Assembly (NCBI GenBank): GCA_963697975.1
Contig: OY969111.1
Span: 3,906,001-3,970,000 of the forward strand
Origin: QHXM01 sp963697975
Lineage (GTDB): Bacteria; Acidobacteriota; Blastocatellia; Pyrinomonadales; Pyrinomonadaceae
Length of the DNA: 64,000 nt
Reading direction: 5' to 3'
The notes under the pieces are model-generated. The model made no database searches and was not told the origin of the DNA. It worked only from the letters and a program-made list of their open reading frames with translations. This document shows, piece by piece, positions 24,878 through 33,593 of the stretch. How positions within the stretch are numbered: the stretch's first letter is position 1; each line of letters opens with the position of its first letter. Position numbers and translations under genes: made by a program.

Positions 24878-26119
24878 CTACTCCTCAACGATAGACTTAT
24901 CCACCACATCGTCACGCACAGGTAAGCCAACGCCCGCCCGCTCATAAACTCTACGTCCCTTCCACACTACTCCTTCCCCCCGCATAATATTGATGGCCGA
25001 AATCGGAAGTGCTGTATAAAAGAGCGAAAAACCCAGTGGAGTAGTAAACGCATAGCCGGGAGGAATTTCAAATTTCTTGCAGACAAACAGCAACGTTAAA
25101 ACTTGAGTTGCCCAAATCACGAGGGATGGGGAAAGCACACTTAGCCAGGCACCGTCTGCGCCTGCTGCCAGCATCGTCAAACAGACGACTGCGACGAGAG
25201 GGGGCGCGACGACGAACACATAGCCGACCAGCACGATGAGCGCGGCAAGAACGAGCGAGTAACGCATTCCGGCGAACATCCCCCGCGAGAGAAAATCCCA
25301 GATTTCTCGGAAGCTGCTTTGCATCCGCGTCCGGATCAAATCCGGCGCGTGTTCGATGCGGTAACGTGCGCCCGAACTCTTGAGCAACTCGGCGAGGCGA
25401 ATATCTTCAACGATGTCCGCACGCACCGCCGCGAAGTCTCCGATGCGCGCCAATGCCCGACGACGAATCAGTGAGAACCCGCCAAAAGCAAAGGCATGTT
25501 TCGTCTTCGGATTATTGAGAATCGCAAACGGGTAGCCACCTAAGAGAGCTAATAACCAGGCTGGCGTAAAGACGCGCTCCCAGAACGATCCGGTCTCAAA
25601 GTGCGGCATCAATGTCAAAACATCGTAGCCGCAAGCCGAGGCATGACCAAGCGCAGTGCGAACAGCTTCTTTCTCAAGCACCATATCTGCGTCAATCGTC
25701 AGCACCCAATGCCCGCGCGAGGCTTCTAACGCCTGTTGTAAAGCATAAGGTTTGCCGAGCCATCCGGCGGGAGGTTCAGTACCGTTAATGATGCGGAGGC
25801 GTTCATCAGTTTCTGCAACCGAGCGCAGGATTGATTCCGTGTCATCTGTCGAACGGTCATTAACGGCTATGACTTCGATCTGTTCGTAAGTTTGCGCGAG
25901 AACTGAGCGGAGCGTCCGGGCCAGGATACGGTGCGCTTCATTTCGCGCCGGGATCAGGACGGAGACAAGAGGCGCATTTGTTGGTAGCTGCGAATTTTGT
26001 GTTGCTGGTAATGGCTTCCGTCTTGTCAGGCCGTACAGCACCCCCGCAGCAAAGGCGAGCCAGCCAAGAGCGCAAACCCAGGCGATGCCTGTGAGAATTG
26101 TGATCCCGCTCATTTCCAT
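24878..26119 (-). CDS. Membrane-bound family 2 glycosyltransferase
   Basis: It has about 413 residues from ATG 26119 (ATG 26113 is equally possible). One N-terminal membrane segment (ILTGIAWVCALGWLAFAAGV) precedes a GT2/GT-A catalytic domain at about 50-290: VSVLIPARNEA, the DD of VNDRSTDD, the DAD of TIDADMV, and EDIRLAE plus the QxxR-like region RTRMQSSFREIWDF. Two to three membrane segments follow. The arrangement resembles hopanoid HpnB-like and polysaccharide/glycolipid transferases. The acceptor cannot be told from sequence. It is transcribed away from the XRE gene. Confidence 0.87.
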   Translation of the reverse strand: MEMSGITILTGIAWVCALGWLAFAAGVLYGLTRRKPLPATQNSQLPTNAPLVSVLIPARNEAHRILARTLRSVLAQTYEQIEVIAVNDRSTDDTESILRSVAETDERLRIINGTEPPAGWLGKPYALQQALEASRGHWVLTIDADMVLEKEAVRTALGHASACGYDVLTLMPHFETGSFWERVFTPAWLLALLGGYPFAILNNPKTKHAFAFGGFSLIRRRALARIGDFAAVRADIVEDIRLAELLKSSGARYRIEHAPDLIRTRMQSSFREIWDFLSRGMFAGMRYSLVLAALIVLVGYVFVVAPPLVAVVCLTMLAAGADGAWLSVLSPSLVIWATQVLTLLFVCKKFEIPPGYAFTTPLGFSLFYTALPISAINIMRGEGVVWKGRRVYERAGVGLPVRDDVVDKSIVEE

Positions 26120-26547
26120 TCCAAGGTCAACCCTCAGGGATGTACGACCTTTCCTCACGGATGTGCTTGCAATCGCTTACATGAGTAAGGCTAAGTGAAA
26201 TTGTTACTGTACTATATATTCCTGACGACAAAAGCAAGGCCGCCGTCTCGCACGGGCGTGCGACTGGAAAACGACGGCCTCGCGGCGCACACCCCGCTCC
26301 CGCCCTTTCAGCGTGGCGTGCGCGGCACAGGAGGCGTGCACCCATCACGCGCCCCTGAGCGAATCTGTTTAGAGAAGTGAGAGCATAGGGTGAAGAAAAG
26401 CGTGCTATGATGCGCACGGTCTATCTTTGAAAATTAGCAACGGTCATGCGTAGCTCAAGCCTCAACCTCAAAGTCGAGTAAATGAGCATCGCCGTTGAAT
26501 GTGAAAGGCTCACACTCACGGCGGGAAAAAGACGCAGCCATAGTCTC
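26120..26547. other. Gene-free region between divergent genes with two inverted repeats
   Basis: No convincing gene was seen here. There are two inverted repeats: 26237-26280 (AGGCCGCCGT against ACGACGGCCT, with TCGCACG/CGTGCGA inside) and 26491-26522 (GCCGT and TGTGA against TCACA and ACGGC). Promoters for the divergent glycosyltransferase and XRE genes should lie here. Confidence 0.5.
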
Positions 26548-26561
26548 ACCGAAGTTTCGGT
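26548..26561. promoter_or_regulatory. Dyad ACCGAA-GT-TTCGGT upstream of the XRE gene
   Basis: A perfect 6-base inverted repeat with 2-base spacer, followed at once by TAAAAT (26562-26567), a possible -10 element. Overlap of a dyad with a promoter before a small repressor-type gene fits autoregulation; this is inference. Confidence 0.45.
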
Positions 26562-26579
26562 TAAAATCAGCCCGTGTCT

Positions 26580-26599
26580 ATTAGGAGGAAACTCCTAAT
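26580..26599 (+). promoter_or_regulatory. Hairpin with GAAA loop covering the ribosome site and start codon of the XRE gene
   Basis: ATTAGGAG (26580-26587), loop GAAA, CTCCTAAT (26592-26599): a perfect 8-bp stem. The first strand plus loop contains the Shine-Dalgarno AGGAGG (26583-26588) and the second strand runs into the AT of the start codon at 26598. As RNA this would block translation; as DNA it could be an operator. Confidence 0.6.
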
Positions 26600-26882
26600 G
26601 GCAAGGGGCGCACGTCTGAAACCGAACCGCCTTGCTGAGAAACTTGTCCAGATACGGACTATGTTAGAACTGTCTCAGAATGGAATGATTGAGCGGCTTG
26701 GAGTTGAGCTAACACAGAATAGAATCTCAGAATATGAGACGGGTAAGGGCGAGCCGCCGTTAATAGTTCTCTTACGCTATGCGCGTGTGGCTGGCGTTTA
26801 CATGGAAGAGATCATTGATGATGAATTAGACTTACCCGCCAAACTTCCAAGCAAGACTACATACTGCCGCAAACTGAATTAA
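26598..26882 (+). CDS. Small XRE-family helix-turn-helix regulator
   Basis: It has 94 residues from ATG 26598. Residues about 14-70 form a Cro/C1-type helix-turn-helix (LVQIRTMLELSQNGMIERLG, then the recognition region ELTQNRISEYETGKGEPPL). The remaining 25 residues include an acidic stretch (MEEIIDDELDL). It contains only a DNA-binding domain, so it is probably a dimeric repressor. It stands alone, with two dyads just before it, which suggests autoregulation. Targets are unknown. Confidence 0.85.
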   Translation: MARGARLKPNRLAEKLVQIRTMLELSQNGMIERLGVELTQNRISEYETGKGEPPLIVLLRYARVAGVYMEEIIDDELDLPAKLPSKTTYCRKLN

Positions 26883-26884
26883 AA

Positions 26885-26965
26885 TAGGGGATGCGCCGGG
26901 AGAGCACGTAGCCAAGTTGCCACCCAAACATTGGAAGGCGGCTCGCTTGCACCGGGCATCCCCTA
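26885..26965 (+). other. 81-nt structured element after the XRE gene
   Basis: A perfect 10-bp outer stem, TAGGGGATGC (26885-26894) with GCATCCCCTA (26956-26965), extended by GCCGG/CCGG and enclosing about 55 bases. It starts three bases after the XRE stop. It could act as a terminator or processing site (followed by CTTTA rather than a true T-run) or be a small structured RNA. The 7-bp acceptor-like stem recalls a tRNA, but no T-loop is present. Confidence 0.45.
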
Positions 26966-27232
26966 CTTTATGGGCAAAGCCCAGAATTGTAGGCTTTCAA
27001 AACACATGCTTGGCTCCAAAAACCTGAAAGCCCGTACTGAAGACGGACGCTGACGGGATCCTTGTTAGCTCAGAATCTTCAGCCCTGCGCTTGCTCTGAT
27101 GGCTTAAATCGCTGTTTACTGGTGCGATTTGCCCCTCTTCCGCCTTTCCTTTCTGCTTCATCCCGCACTGGCATAAACATTGCTCAAACATCTGCCAACA
27201 ATTTCAAAGGTCAAGTGGTTCGGAGGGGAAAG

Positions 27233-27400
27233 ATGAAAGAGTTAGCAAACAGCCTCGCGCAGTTGGGCGCCATCATCATGATTTTAATCACGCTCGCCAT
27301 CTCGACCGCAGCCATCTCGCAATGGGCGAGCGAAGGCAGCAACGCGGCGAAGAGCGCGGGCTTGAAGCCGCAACCGCTCGTCGTCGCGGACGCCAGATAG
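27233..27400 (+). CDS. Single-span membrane miniprotein
   Basis: It has 55 residues from ATG 27233 with a strong ribosome site (GGAGGGG, 27222-27228). One hydrophobic segment (IIMILITLAISTAAI, about residues 12-28), then a short polar tail with Lys and Pro (KSAGLKPQPLVV). Function unknown. It precedes the class A PBP gene by about 120 bases. Confidence 0.65.
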   Translation: MKELANSLAQLGAIIMILITLAISTAAISQWASEGSNAAKSAGLKPQPLVVADAR

Positions 27401-27523
27401 CAAACGGAAAAGAATTCCGCGACGATTGAGCGTTTATAGAGAAGACATCAATGAGAGAAGTTTGACGCTTGAGAGCGGTCAGTCACGCTCTTTTGACAGA
27501 GCCGTCCGAATCATAGGCATTGC

Positions 27524-30115
27524 ATGGCAATCGAAGTTGTATCAGTAGAAGAGAAGCGCCGCCCGCGCGCCAAAGGCATCGGGGTGGTGCGACAGACCAT
27601 CAATCATCTGGCGGCCCAACGCAAACGCCGCATCATCATTCGCTCCATCCTTGCCTCTGTCGGTCTGCTCATCGTCCTCGGCATCGGCTTCTTCATTCAC
27701 TCTTACAACTATTACTCCGGAGTCGTTGACGCTCGTTTGAAGAGCGGCTACCTGACGAGCCGCGCGGGGATTTACGCCGCGCCGCGCACGCTTCGCAAGG
27801 GGCAGACGCTTTCACGCGACGGCCTCGTCGAGCTTCTGCGCCGCGCCGGTTACATCGAAAGCAACGCAAGCGATGCCTGGAGCGGAAGTTTCATCAATCA
27901 GGAAACGGCAGTCGAAATTCATCCGCGTCGTGCCGGGACTACTTCACCGGATGTCGTGCGCGTCCACTTTGATAAAAGGAATCATATCTCGGACCTGACG
28001 GGCGACTTAGGTGTAACGCTTGAGTCCTACACGCTTGAGCCGGAAATCCTGACGACGGATGCCGCGATGAAGACGGGCAAGCGTCCGCAACTCGCCTATC
28101 GCGACATTCCGCCCACACTCGCGCACGCCATCCTCTCGATTGAAGATCGACGCTTCTTCGAGCATGGGGGCGTGGACCTCTGGGGAGTGGCACGCGCCCT
28201 TTTACGCAACGCCACAGACGACGAAACATCACAGGGCGGCTCGACCATCACGCAGCAACTCGTCAAGAACACTTTCCTGACACCGGAGCGCACCCTTCGT
28301 CGCAAGTACGCCGAAGCGATGACGGCTTTCGCGCTCGAACGGCGTCTCTCGAAAGAAGACATCTTCGCTCTTTACTGTAACGAGATTTATCTGGGCCAGC
28401 GCGGCAGCATCAGCGTGCGCGGCGTTGAGCAGGCGGCGCGCATCTTTTTCGGCAAGGAACTCAAAGACCTCTCGCTCAATGAAAGCGCGATGATTGCGGG
28501 AATGATTCAAAGCCCCAATCGCTACGCGCCGGATCGCCACGCGGAAGCCGCCACCGTCCGCCGTAACACGGTGCTGGGCGCGATGGCGCGCGATAAATTC
28601 ATCACGCTCGAAGAGGCCCGCGCAGCGGCCACTGAGCCAATCGTGGTCGCGCCCATCAATCAGGAACAGTCAACCGCACCGTACTTCATTGACTACGTCA
28701 ATCGCATCGTGGAATCGCGCCTCGGCGAAGAAGAGCGTGGGGACGAGCGTGCGCTTCGCGTTTACACGACGATTGATCTGGATTTGCAGCAACTCGCCGA
28801 AAACGCAGTTAAGCGTCAACTCGAACGTCTGGACAAAGTTTACAAGAAGCGCGATGTGAAGCCGCAGGCCGCGCTCGTCGCCATCGATCCGAAGACGGGG
28901 GATGTGCTGGCGATGGTCGGCGGGCGCAACTACGCCGAGTCGCAGTTGAATCGTGTGACGGATTCGCGCCGCCAGCCCGGCTCAACCTTCAAGCCCATCG
29001 TCTATTCGACGGCGTTGGAAGGCGGATTGTCGCCGCTCACGATGTACGCGGACGCGCCGCAGGAATTCGTTTACGCCGGAAACTCAAAATATCGCCCGGC
29101 GAATTACGGTGGCGGCTTTTCGATGCGCGACGTGACGATGAGAACGGCGCTCGTGCGCTCGCTCAACGTCGTGACGGTTGACGTGGCGATGCGCGCCGGA
29201 CTTTCGCGCGTCGAGCGCACAGCAGAAAACTTCGGCTTGCCGAAAGCTGAAGCTTATCCGGCGATTGCTCTCGGCACGACCGAAGCCTCGCCGCTGGCTC
29301 TGGCCGCTGCTTACACCGCGTTTGCCAACAACGGCGTCCGGGTCGAGCCGAACGTGATTGCGCGCGCGACGGATGCCTCAGGCACGGACATCATCAAAGA
29401 AGCTCCGCGGGCGCGACAAATCATCAAGCCGACGACCGCTTACATGATTACGGATATGCTCTCGGACGTGATAGATCACGGTACGGCACGCGCGGCGCGC
29501 GGCGCTGTCAAAAAGACTGCGATAGCTGGCAAGACCGGAACATCGCGCGATGGCTGGTTCGTCGGCTACACGCCGAATCTGGTTGTCGCCGTCTGGATCG
29601 GTTTCGATGACAATAAGCAACTCGGATTGACGGGCGCGGAAGCTGCGCTCCCAGCGTGGACGGAGTTTGTCAGTAACGCAGTCGAGTTAAGACCTGACCT
29701 CGGCGGCGAAGCCTTTAGTCGTCCGGCGGGCATCACCTTCGTTGAGATAGACCCGGAAACGGGCTTGCTCGCGGGCGTCTCCTGCCCGCAGCGTGAGCGC
29801 GTCGCCATCACGTCAACACTCGCGCCGAATCTGGAATGCACCACGCACGGCGAGAGGTACGAACTGCTGGCTTCGGCAGACGATTCCGGGCTTGAAGGTT
29901 ATGAACCAGCGATGAGTGTGGACGCCGAACGCTTGCAAGGGGCGTCACGAACCATCTCGACGGGCGCGCGCCCGCAAGCGTTGCCGCGTCCCATCATCCA
30001 TGACGACCGACTTGAAACAACAGGGACGCAGCGAACGCGAGTTGTGAGAGACGCACGCGGGCAAGATACGCTCGTTAACGAGATGCGGGTTACAAGTTCA
30101 AAGTTCAGGCCTTAG
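27524..30115 (+). CDS. mrcB: Class A penicillin-binding protein (bifunctional transglycosylase/transpeptidase)
   Basis: It has 863 residues from ATG 27524. A cytoplasmic basic tail and one membrane anchor at about 37-59 are followed by a UB2H-like segment (SRAGIYAAPRTLRKGQ), as in PBP1B. The glycosyltransferase family 51 domain carries the catalytic Glu 207 in EDRRFFEHGG and QGGSTITQQLVKN. The transpeptidase domain has Ser 487 in PGSTFKP, SLN in RSLNVV and KTGTS. It polymerises and cross-links peptidoglycan in the periplasm. A Pro/Arg-rich tail follows the last domain. The symbol is by resemblance to PBP1B; pbp1A naming is possible. Confidence 0.92.
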   Translation: MAIEVVSVEEKRRPRAKGIGVVRQTINHLAAQRKRRIIIRSILASVGLLIVLGIGFFIHSYNYYSGVVDARLKSGYLTSRAGIYAAPRTLRKGQTLSRDGLVELLRRAGYIESNASDAWSGSFINQETAVEIHPRRAGTTSPDVVRVHFDKRNHISDLTGDLGVTLESYTLEPEILTTDAAMKTGKRPQLAYRDIPPTLAHAILSIEDRRFFEHGGVDLWGVARALLRNATDDETSQGGSTITQQLVKNTFLTPERTLRRKYAEAMTAFALERRLSKEDIFALYCNEIYLGQRGSISVRGVEQAARIFFGKELKDLSLNESAMIAGMIQSPNRYAPDRHAEAATVRRNTVLGAMARDKFITLEEARAAATEPIVVAPINQEQSTAPYFIDYVNRIVESRLGEEERGDERALRVYTTIDLDLQQLAENAVKRQLERLDKVYKKRDVKPQAALVAIDPKTGDVLAMVGGRNYAESQLNRVTDSRRQPGSTFKPIVYSTALEGGLSPLTMYADAPQEFVYAGNSKYRPANYGGGFSMRDVTMRTALVRSLNVVTVDVAMRAGLSRVERTAENFGLPKAEAYPAIALGTTEASPLALAAAYTAFANNGVRVEPNVIARATDASGTDIIKEAPRARQIIKPTTAYMITDMLSDVIDHGTARAARGAVKKTAIAGKTGTSRDGWFVGYTPNLVVAVWIGFDDNKQLGLTGAEAALPAWTEFVSNAVELRPDLGGEAFSRPAGITFVEIDPETGLLAGVSCPQRERVAITSTLAPNLECTTHGERYELLASADDSGLEGYEPAMSVDAERLQGASRTISTGARPQALPRPIIHDDRLETTGTQRTRVVRDARGQDTLVNEMRVTSSKFRP

Positions 30116-30154
30116 GGAGTGTGTTCATTCACCTTGCGTGCCAGGGAAACTTTA

Positions 30155-30240
30155 ATTCACCACAGAGACACAGAGATAGCACAGAGGCTTGAATTACTCT
30201 GTGCCCCCTCTGTGTCTTCTGCGTCTCTGTGGTGAACTGC
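30155..30240. repeat. Palindromic element, CACAGAGA family, copy 3
   Basis: Arms TTCACCACAGAGACACAGAG (30156-30175) and CTCTGTGGTGAA (30225-30238) with iterated 8-base words between. The flanks are less like the two longer copies at 6612 and 22903. Confidence 0.75.
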
Positions 30241-30323
30241 TCTACACCCTACACTCAAGGGGATAAATAAGAATCAAGGCTCGCGCATCTTGCAAGCGTG
30301 CGCCGCTTTGCGTAATGTAAAAA

Positions 30324-30362
30324 GGGCGAACGATTCACCAACAATCGTTCGCCCTCTTGTTT
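30324..30362. terminator. Bidirectional intrinsic terminator
   Basis: GGGCGAACGATT (30324-30335), 7-base loop, AATCGTTCGCCC (30343-30354): a perfect 12-bp stem followed by TCTTGTTT on the plus strand and by TTTTTACATT when read on the minus strand. It separates the convergent PBP and acpS genes and should stop transcription from both sides. Confidence 0.85.
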
Positions 30363-30373
30363 GAAACGACCGT

Positions 30374-30751
30374 CTATCTTTCGAGGATGACCTGCGCAAT
30401 GGCGTGCTCGGTGGTGTGCGAGATGGAGAGATGCGCGGCGCGTGCGCCTGATTCTTCGTAGAGTTCGCGCACGCGACCGTGAAAGAGAAGAATGGGCGCG
30501 CCCGAATCCTTTGCAGTGACTTCGATGTCCTGCCACGCGATGCCGCCCGTCCAACCTGTTTGCAGGGCTTTGAGCGCGGCTTCTTTGGCGGCAAAGCGCG
30601 CGGCATAATGTTGCGCGGCGACTGCCCCGCGACCGTCGCAGTAAGCGCGCTCTTGCGGGGTATAAACGCGCTCGACAAAGCGCGGCGTGCGCGCCATGAC
30701 TTCGCGCACGCGATGAACTTCGATAATGTCTATGCCGATGGAAATAATCAC
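30374..30751 (-). CDS. acpS: Holo-[acyl-carrier-protein] synthase
   Basis: It has 125 residues, start GTG at 30751. Typical AcpS: GIDIIEVHRV at the N-terminus carries the Mg-binding Asp, and FAAKEAALKAL carries the Glu and Lys of the active site. HLSISHTTEHAIAQV closes the fold. It transfers 4'-phosphopantetheine from CoA to acyl carrier protein in the cytoplasm. Its 5' end overlaps the 5' end of the divergent pgeF gene by 26 bases, so each gene's promoter must lie in the other. Confidence 0.93.
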   Translation of the reverse strand: MIISIGIDIIEVHRVREVMARTPRFVERVYTPQERAYCDGRGAVAAQHYAARFAAKEAALKALQTGWTGGIAWQDIEVTAKDSGAPILLFHGRVRELYEESGARAAHLSISHTTEHAIAQVILER

Positions 30752-31592
30752 TGACGAAGCAGAATTAACACGCGCCGGATTTCACTGGCGCGCTCAGGAT
30801 AACACGCTCGCACTCTTTTGCGAGCCGCTTGAAGCGATGGGGTTCAGTAACGCTTTTTCAACTCGGCTGGGCGGCGTCAGCCCGATACCGCAGGACGCTT
30901 TGAACCTCGCGGGCTTTGACGACGACGAGGCAGAGAATATTTACGAGAACCGCCGCCGCTTTCTCAAGCTCTTTGAAGGCGAGTGGGCGCTTGCCTCCTG
31001 CTGGCAGATGCACAGCGCGGACGTTCGCCTTGTCGAAAATATAGACGATACGCGCCAGCCTGAGAAGGCGCTCGGCGAAACCGTCTACTGCGACGCGCTC
31101 ACGACCCGCACACCGCGAATCCTTTTGGGCGTTAAGACCGCCGATTGTGTGCCCGTGCTCGTCGCAGATGCGCGGACGGGCGCGTGCGCTGCTATTCATG
31201 CGGGCTGGCGCGGGACGCTCTCTTCGATTGTCGCGCGCACGCTTGAGCGGATGGCTGCGGAGTTTGGAGTAAAGGCCGCAGACGTTTCAGCCGCCATCGG
31301 CCCGGCAGCAAGAGGCTGCTGCTACGAAGTAGGCCATGAAGTCATCGAAGCATTTCAGGAAAAGTTTCCCGACTCCGATTCATTATTCAATAAGACGCGC
31401 GACGGGCACGCGCTCGTTGATCTTCAAAGAGCAAACCGCGAACAATTAATCGCGGCAGGCGTTTCGTTCCAAAATATCTACACCGCACCGCTCTGCACCA
31501 TGTGCCGCACAGACCTCTTCTTCTCCTATCGCCGCGAAAAGCGCACACTTGGCCGAACGGGTCGCTTGATGTCGGTGATTGGAAGAACGTAG
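30726..31592 (+). CDS. pgeF: Peptidoglycan editing factor PgeF / polyphenol-oxidase family (YfiH)
   Basis: It has 288 residues; the start could be ATG 30726, 30732 or 30738. Family motifs are present: FSTRLGGVS, HSADV, TADCVPVLVAD, AIHAGWRGT and CCYEVG, covering the His/Cys/His metal site. YfiH/PgeF proteins are cytoplasmic hydrolases reported to remove wrong residues from peptidoglycan precursors, and also to act on purine nucleosides. Divergent overlap with acpS. The stop codon is within a CAGTGGT-type repeat arm. Confidence 0.92.
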   Translation: MSMPMEIITDEAELTRAGFHWRAQDNTLALFCEPLEAMGFSNAFSTRLGGVSPIPQDALNLAGFDDDEAENIYENRRRFLKLFEGEWALASCWQMHSADVRLVENIDDTRQPEKALGETVYCDALTTRTPRILLGVKTADCVPVLVADARTGACAAIHAGWRGTLSSIVARTLERMAAEFGVKAADVSAAIGPAARGCCYEVGHEVIEAFQEKFPDSDSLFNKTRDGHALVDLQRANREQLIAAGVSFQNIYTAPLCTMCRTDLFFSYRREKRTLGRTGRLMSVIGRT

Positions 31593-31673
31593 TGGTCAGT
31601 GGTCAGTTAAAAGAAAAGAAAAGCAAAACAAAACGAATCCGGTCTTAACTGGTCACTGACCACCGACCACTGC
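31591..31673. repeat. Heptamer palindrome, CAGTGGT family
   Basis: AGTGGTC repeats at 31591-31608 and the complementary words at 31645-31673, between convergent pgeF and the DsbD-alpha-like gene. Same family as 60012-60108. Confidence 0.85.
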
Positions 31674-31675
31674 TC

Positions 31676-32242
31676 TTACCCTCTCCGCCCGCCAAAAATC
31701 CGTCCGTTGATTCGCTTGACGGATTCGTTTGCGCCGACGATGGCAATGGGCATCGTGATGGAGCGTGTGGTCGGCGGAAAGCAGGCTTCGTCGTTGCAGC
31801 TTTGATATTTCAGGCGCGCGCGCAACTCCGTCACGCCCGGATTGAAGTTGGCCGGAACGGTGATGTTGAAGCGCAGTACGGCGCGGCCTTCGTAGACGGA
31901 TAATTTGTCCGGCGAGAAGCTGAAGCTGCGAAGCACCGCGCGTGGATAACTGACCGGACCAATCCTGATTCCACTCGGCGCTTCGATCTTGAGCGAGGTC
32001 GGGATCAGGAACTTGGCGAGCGGTCGGTTGCTGTTGACGTGAAAGCCCGAAGGTATCTCAAGCACGACCGCAGCCTGAACAGTGCGACCGCGCTGGGCCT
32101 TGTCCGCAGAGAAAAAGCCGTTGACCCCGAAGTTTCCCTGAGTAAGGGAAAGCGGCTCGGCGTGAAAGTTGACAGGAAGCGCGAGCAGGATGGCTGCCAG
32201 CAAAACGAGTGTCGCCAGAGGTGTATGTTTTCTCTTCATCAT
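31676..32242 (-). CDS. Stand-alone DsbD N-terminal (alpha) domain protein
   Basis: It has 188 residues. Signal peptide TLVLLAAILLALPV with cleavage near HAEP, then an immunoglobulin-like domain matching the periplasmic N-terminal domain of DsbD. The redox pair appears as C-NDEA-C in YQSCNDEACFPP. In full-length DsbD this domain passes electrons to periplasmic partners and is recharged by a membrane and a thioredoxin domain; neither is present here. It may pair with separate CcdA and thioredoxin proteins, or serve another thiol role. It lies between pgeF and rlmN. Confidence 0.82.
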   Translation of the reverse strand: MMKRKHTPLATLVLLAAILLALPVNFHAEPLSLTQGNFGVNGFFSADKAQRGRTVQAAVVLEIPSGFHVNSNRPLAKFLIPTSLKIEAPSGIRIGPVSYPRAVLRSFSFSPDKLSVYEGRAVLRFNITVPANFNPGVTELRARLKYQSCNDEACFPPTTRSITMPIAIVGANESVKRINGRIFGGRRG

Positions 32243-32288
32243 CTTGAAAGTGATTTGCCCCGAAGTTGAATTTGAATCGAATAAAGCG

Positions 32289-33383
32289 TCAAGCTAATTG
32301 ATGAAGCGTGCGCGGCGACGGGTTGGCTGCGCCACGCGCCGCGAGTTGACCGCAGGCGGCATAGATGTCGCGCCCGCGCGGACGCCGCACGAACGCATGG
32401 ACGCCTTTTGATTCCAGAATACTTTTAAAACTCTCCACACGGTCCGGCGGCGAAGGACGATAGGGAAGCGGGTCAGCCGGGTTGTGCGGAATCAAATTTA
32501 CTTTGGCTCGCAACGCGTGACGATTGAGCAGGTTCGCAAGCTGCCGCGCGTGCTCGTCCGTGTCATTCACGCCGTCGAGCATCACGTACTCGAAAGTGAA
32601 ACGCTCCGTTGGCTTCAACGAACGCTCAAACTCTTTGCAGGCTGCGAGCAGTTCATTAAGCGGCCACTTCTTATTGATAGGCATGAGCACGTCACGGAGA
32701 TCGTCTGTCGGCGCGGCCAGAGAGATTGCCAGATGCGGGCGGTCTGGAATGGTCGCCAGTTCGCGTATGCGCGGCACGATGCCTGCGGTTGAGACCGTCA
32801 CGCGGTTCGGGACGATGTGCAAGCCTTTCGGGTCGGCCATGATTCGCAAGGCTTTCATCAACGGCTCGAAGGCGAGGAACGGTTCGCCCGCTCCCATTGC
32901 CACGAGGTTCGTCCCGCGCGGGGTCTTCTGTCCAACGCCGTAAGCATCGTTGAGCGCGATGGTGATCTGCTCGACAATCTCGCCCGCCGTCAGAGTCCTG
33001 AGAAGTCCGAGCTTCGCCGTCAAACAGAAGCTGCATTGAAGCGGGCAGCCCGATTGTGACGAGAAGCAGATGGTGTCGCGCCTCTCTTCGGGAATGAAGA
33101 CGGTCTCGACGGGCAGATTGTCATGCGTCTTCATCAGGTAGCGGCGCGTACCATCTTCCGATAAATAACGCGATTCGACCTTGAGCGTCGAAGCCGTCGT
33201 GCGCTCGTTTAATTTAATGCGAAACTCTTTCGGCAAATCCGTCATCTCGTCAACGGAGCGCAGCCGCCGGTGATGAAGCGAGGCGAAGATTTGCCGCCCG
33301 CGATAGGCAGGTTCATTCATCTCTTCCACAAAGTCAGTCAACTCCGCCTGAGTCAATCCCGTCAGATGTATTGCTTGATTCAT
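32289..33383 (-). CDS. rlmN: 23S rRNA (adenine-C2)-methyltransferase RlmN
   Basis: It has 364 residues from ATG 33383. Radical SAM enzyme with CxxxCxxC in GCPLQCSFC, the SAM-binding GxGEP-type motif AMGAGEPF, and the second catalytic Cys in DIYAACGQL near the C-terminus. RlmN methylates A2503 of 23S rRNA and A37 of some tRNAs. Length is normal. It is 46 bases upstream of the DsbD-alpha-like gene, in the same direction. Confidence 0.95.
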   Translation of the reverse strand: MNQAIHLTGLTQAELTDFVEEMNEPAYRGRQIFASLHHRRLRSVDEMTDLPKEFRIKLNERTTASTLKVESRYLSEDGTRRYLMKTHDNLPVETVFIPEERRDTICFSSQSGCPLQCSFCLTAKLGLLRTLTAGEIVEQITIALNDAYGVGQKTPRGTNLVAMGAGEPFLAFEPLMKALRIMADPKGLHIVPNRVTVSTAGIVPRIRELATIPDRPHLAISLAAPTDDLRDVLMPINKKWPLNELLAACKEFERSLKPTERFTFEYVMLDGVNDTDEHARQLANLLNRHALRAKVNLIPHNPADPLPYRPSPPDRVESFKSILESKGVHAFVRRPRGRDIYAACGQLAARGAANPSPRTLHQLA

Positions 33384-33593
33384 TGCGAATCTATTTTAAC
33401 ACTGCCCTGCACTCATCTCACAATTGGGGCTTAGGGTTTAAGGGGAACTATGCTGCGCGGTGGGGTATAATCCTCACAATATGAAATGTTAAGTCGTATC
33501 GTTCGGCACAATATTAGTTAGATGATAAACCAGTATCTTTACCGAACAAAGTATTATTACTCAGTATAAGATGTGTTTTTATTGGGAGGTCGA

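Noticed and set aside
26885..26965. tRNA-like acceptor stem GGGGATG/CATCCCC
   Set aside because: There is no GTTC T-loop and no anticodon arm of correct length, so it was kept only as a structured element.
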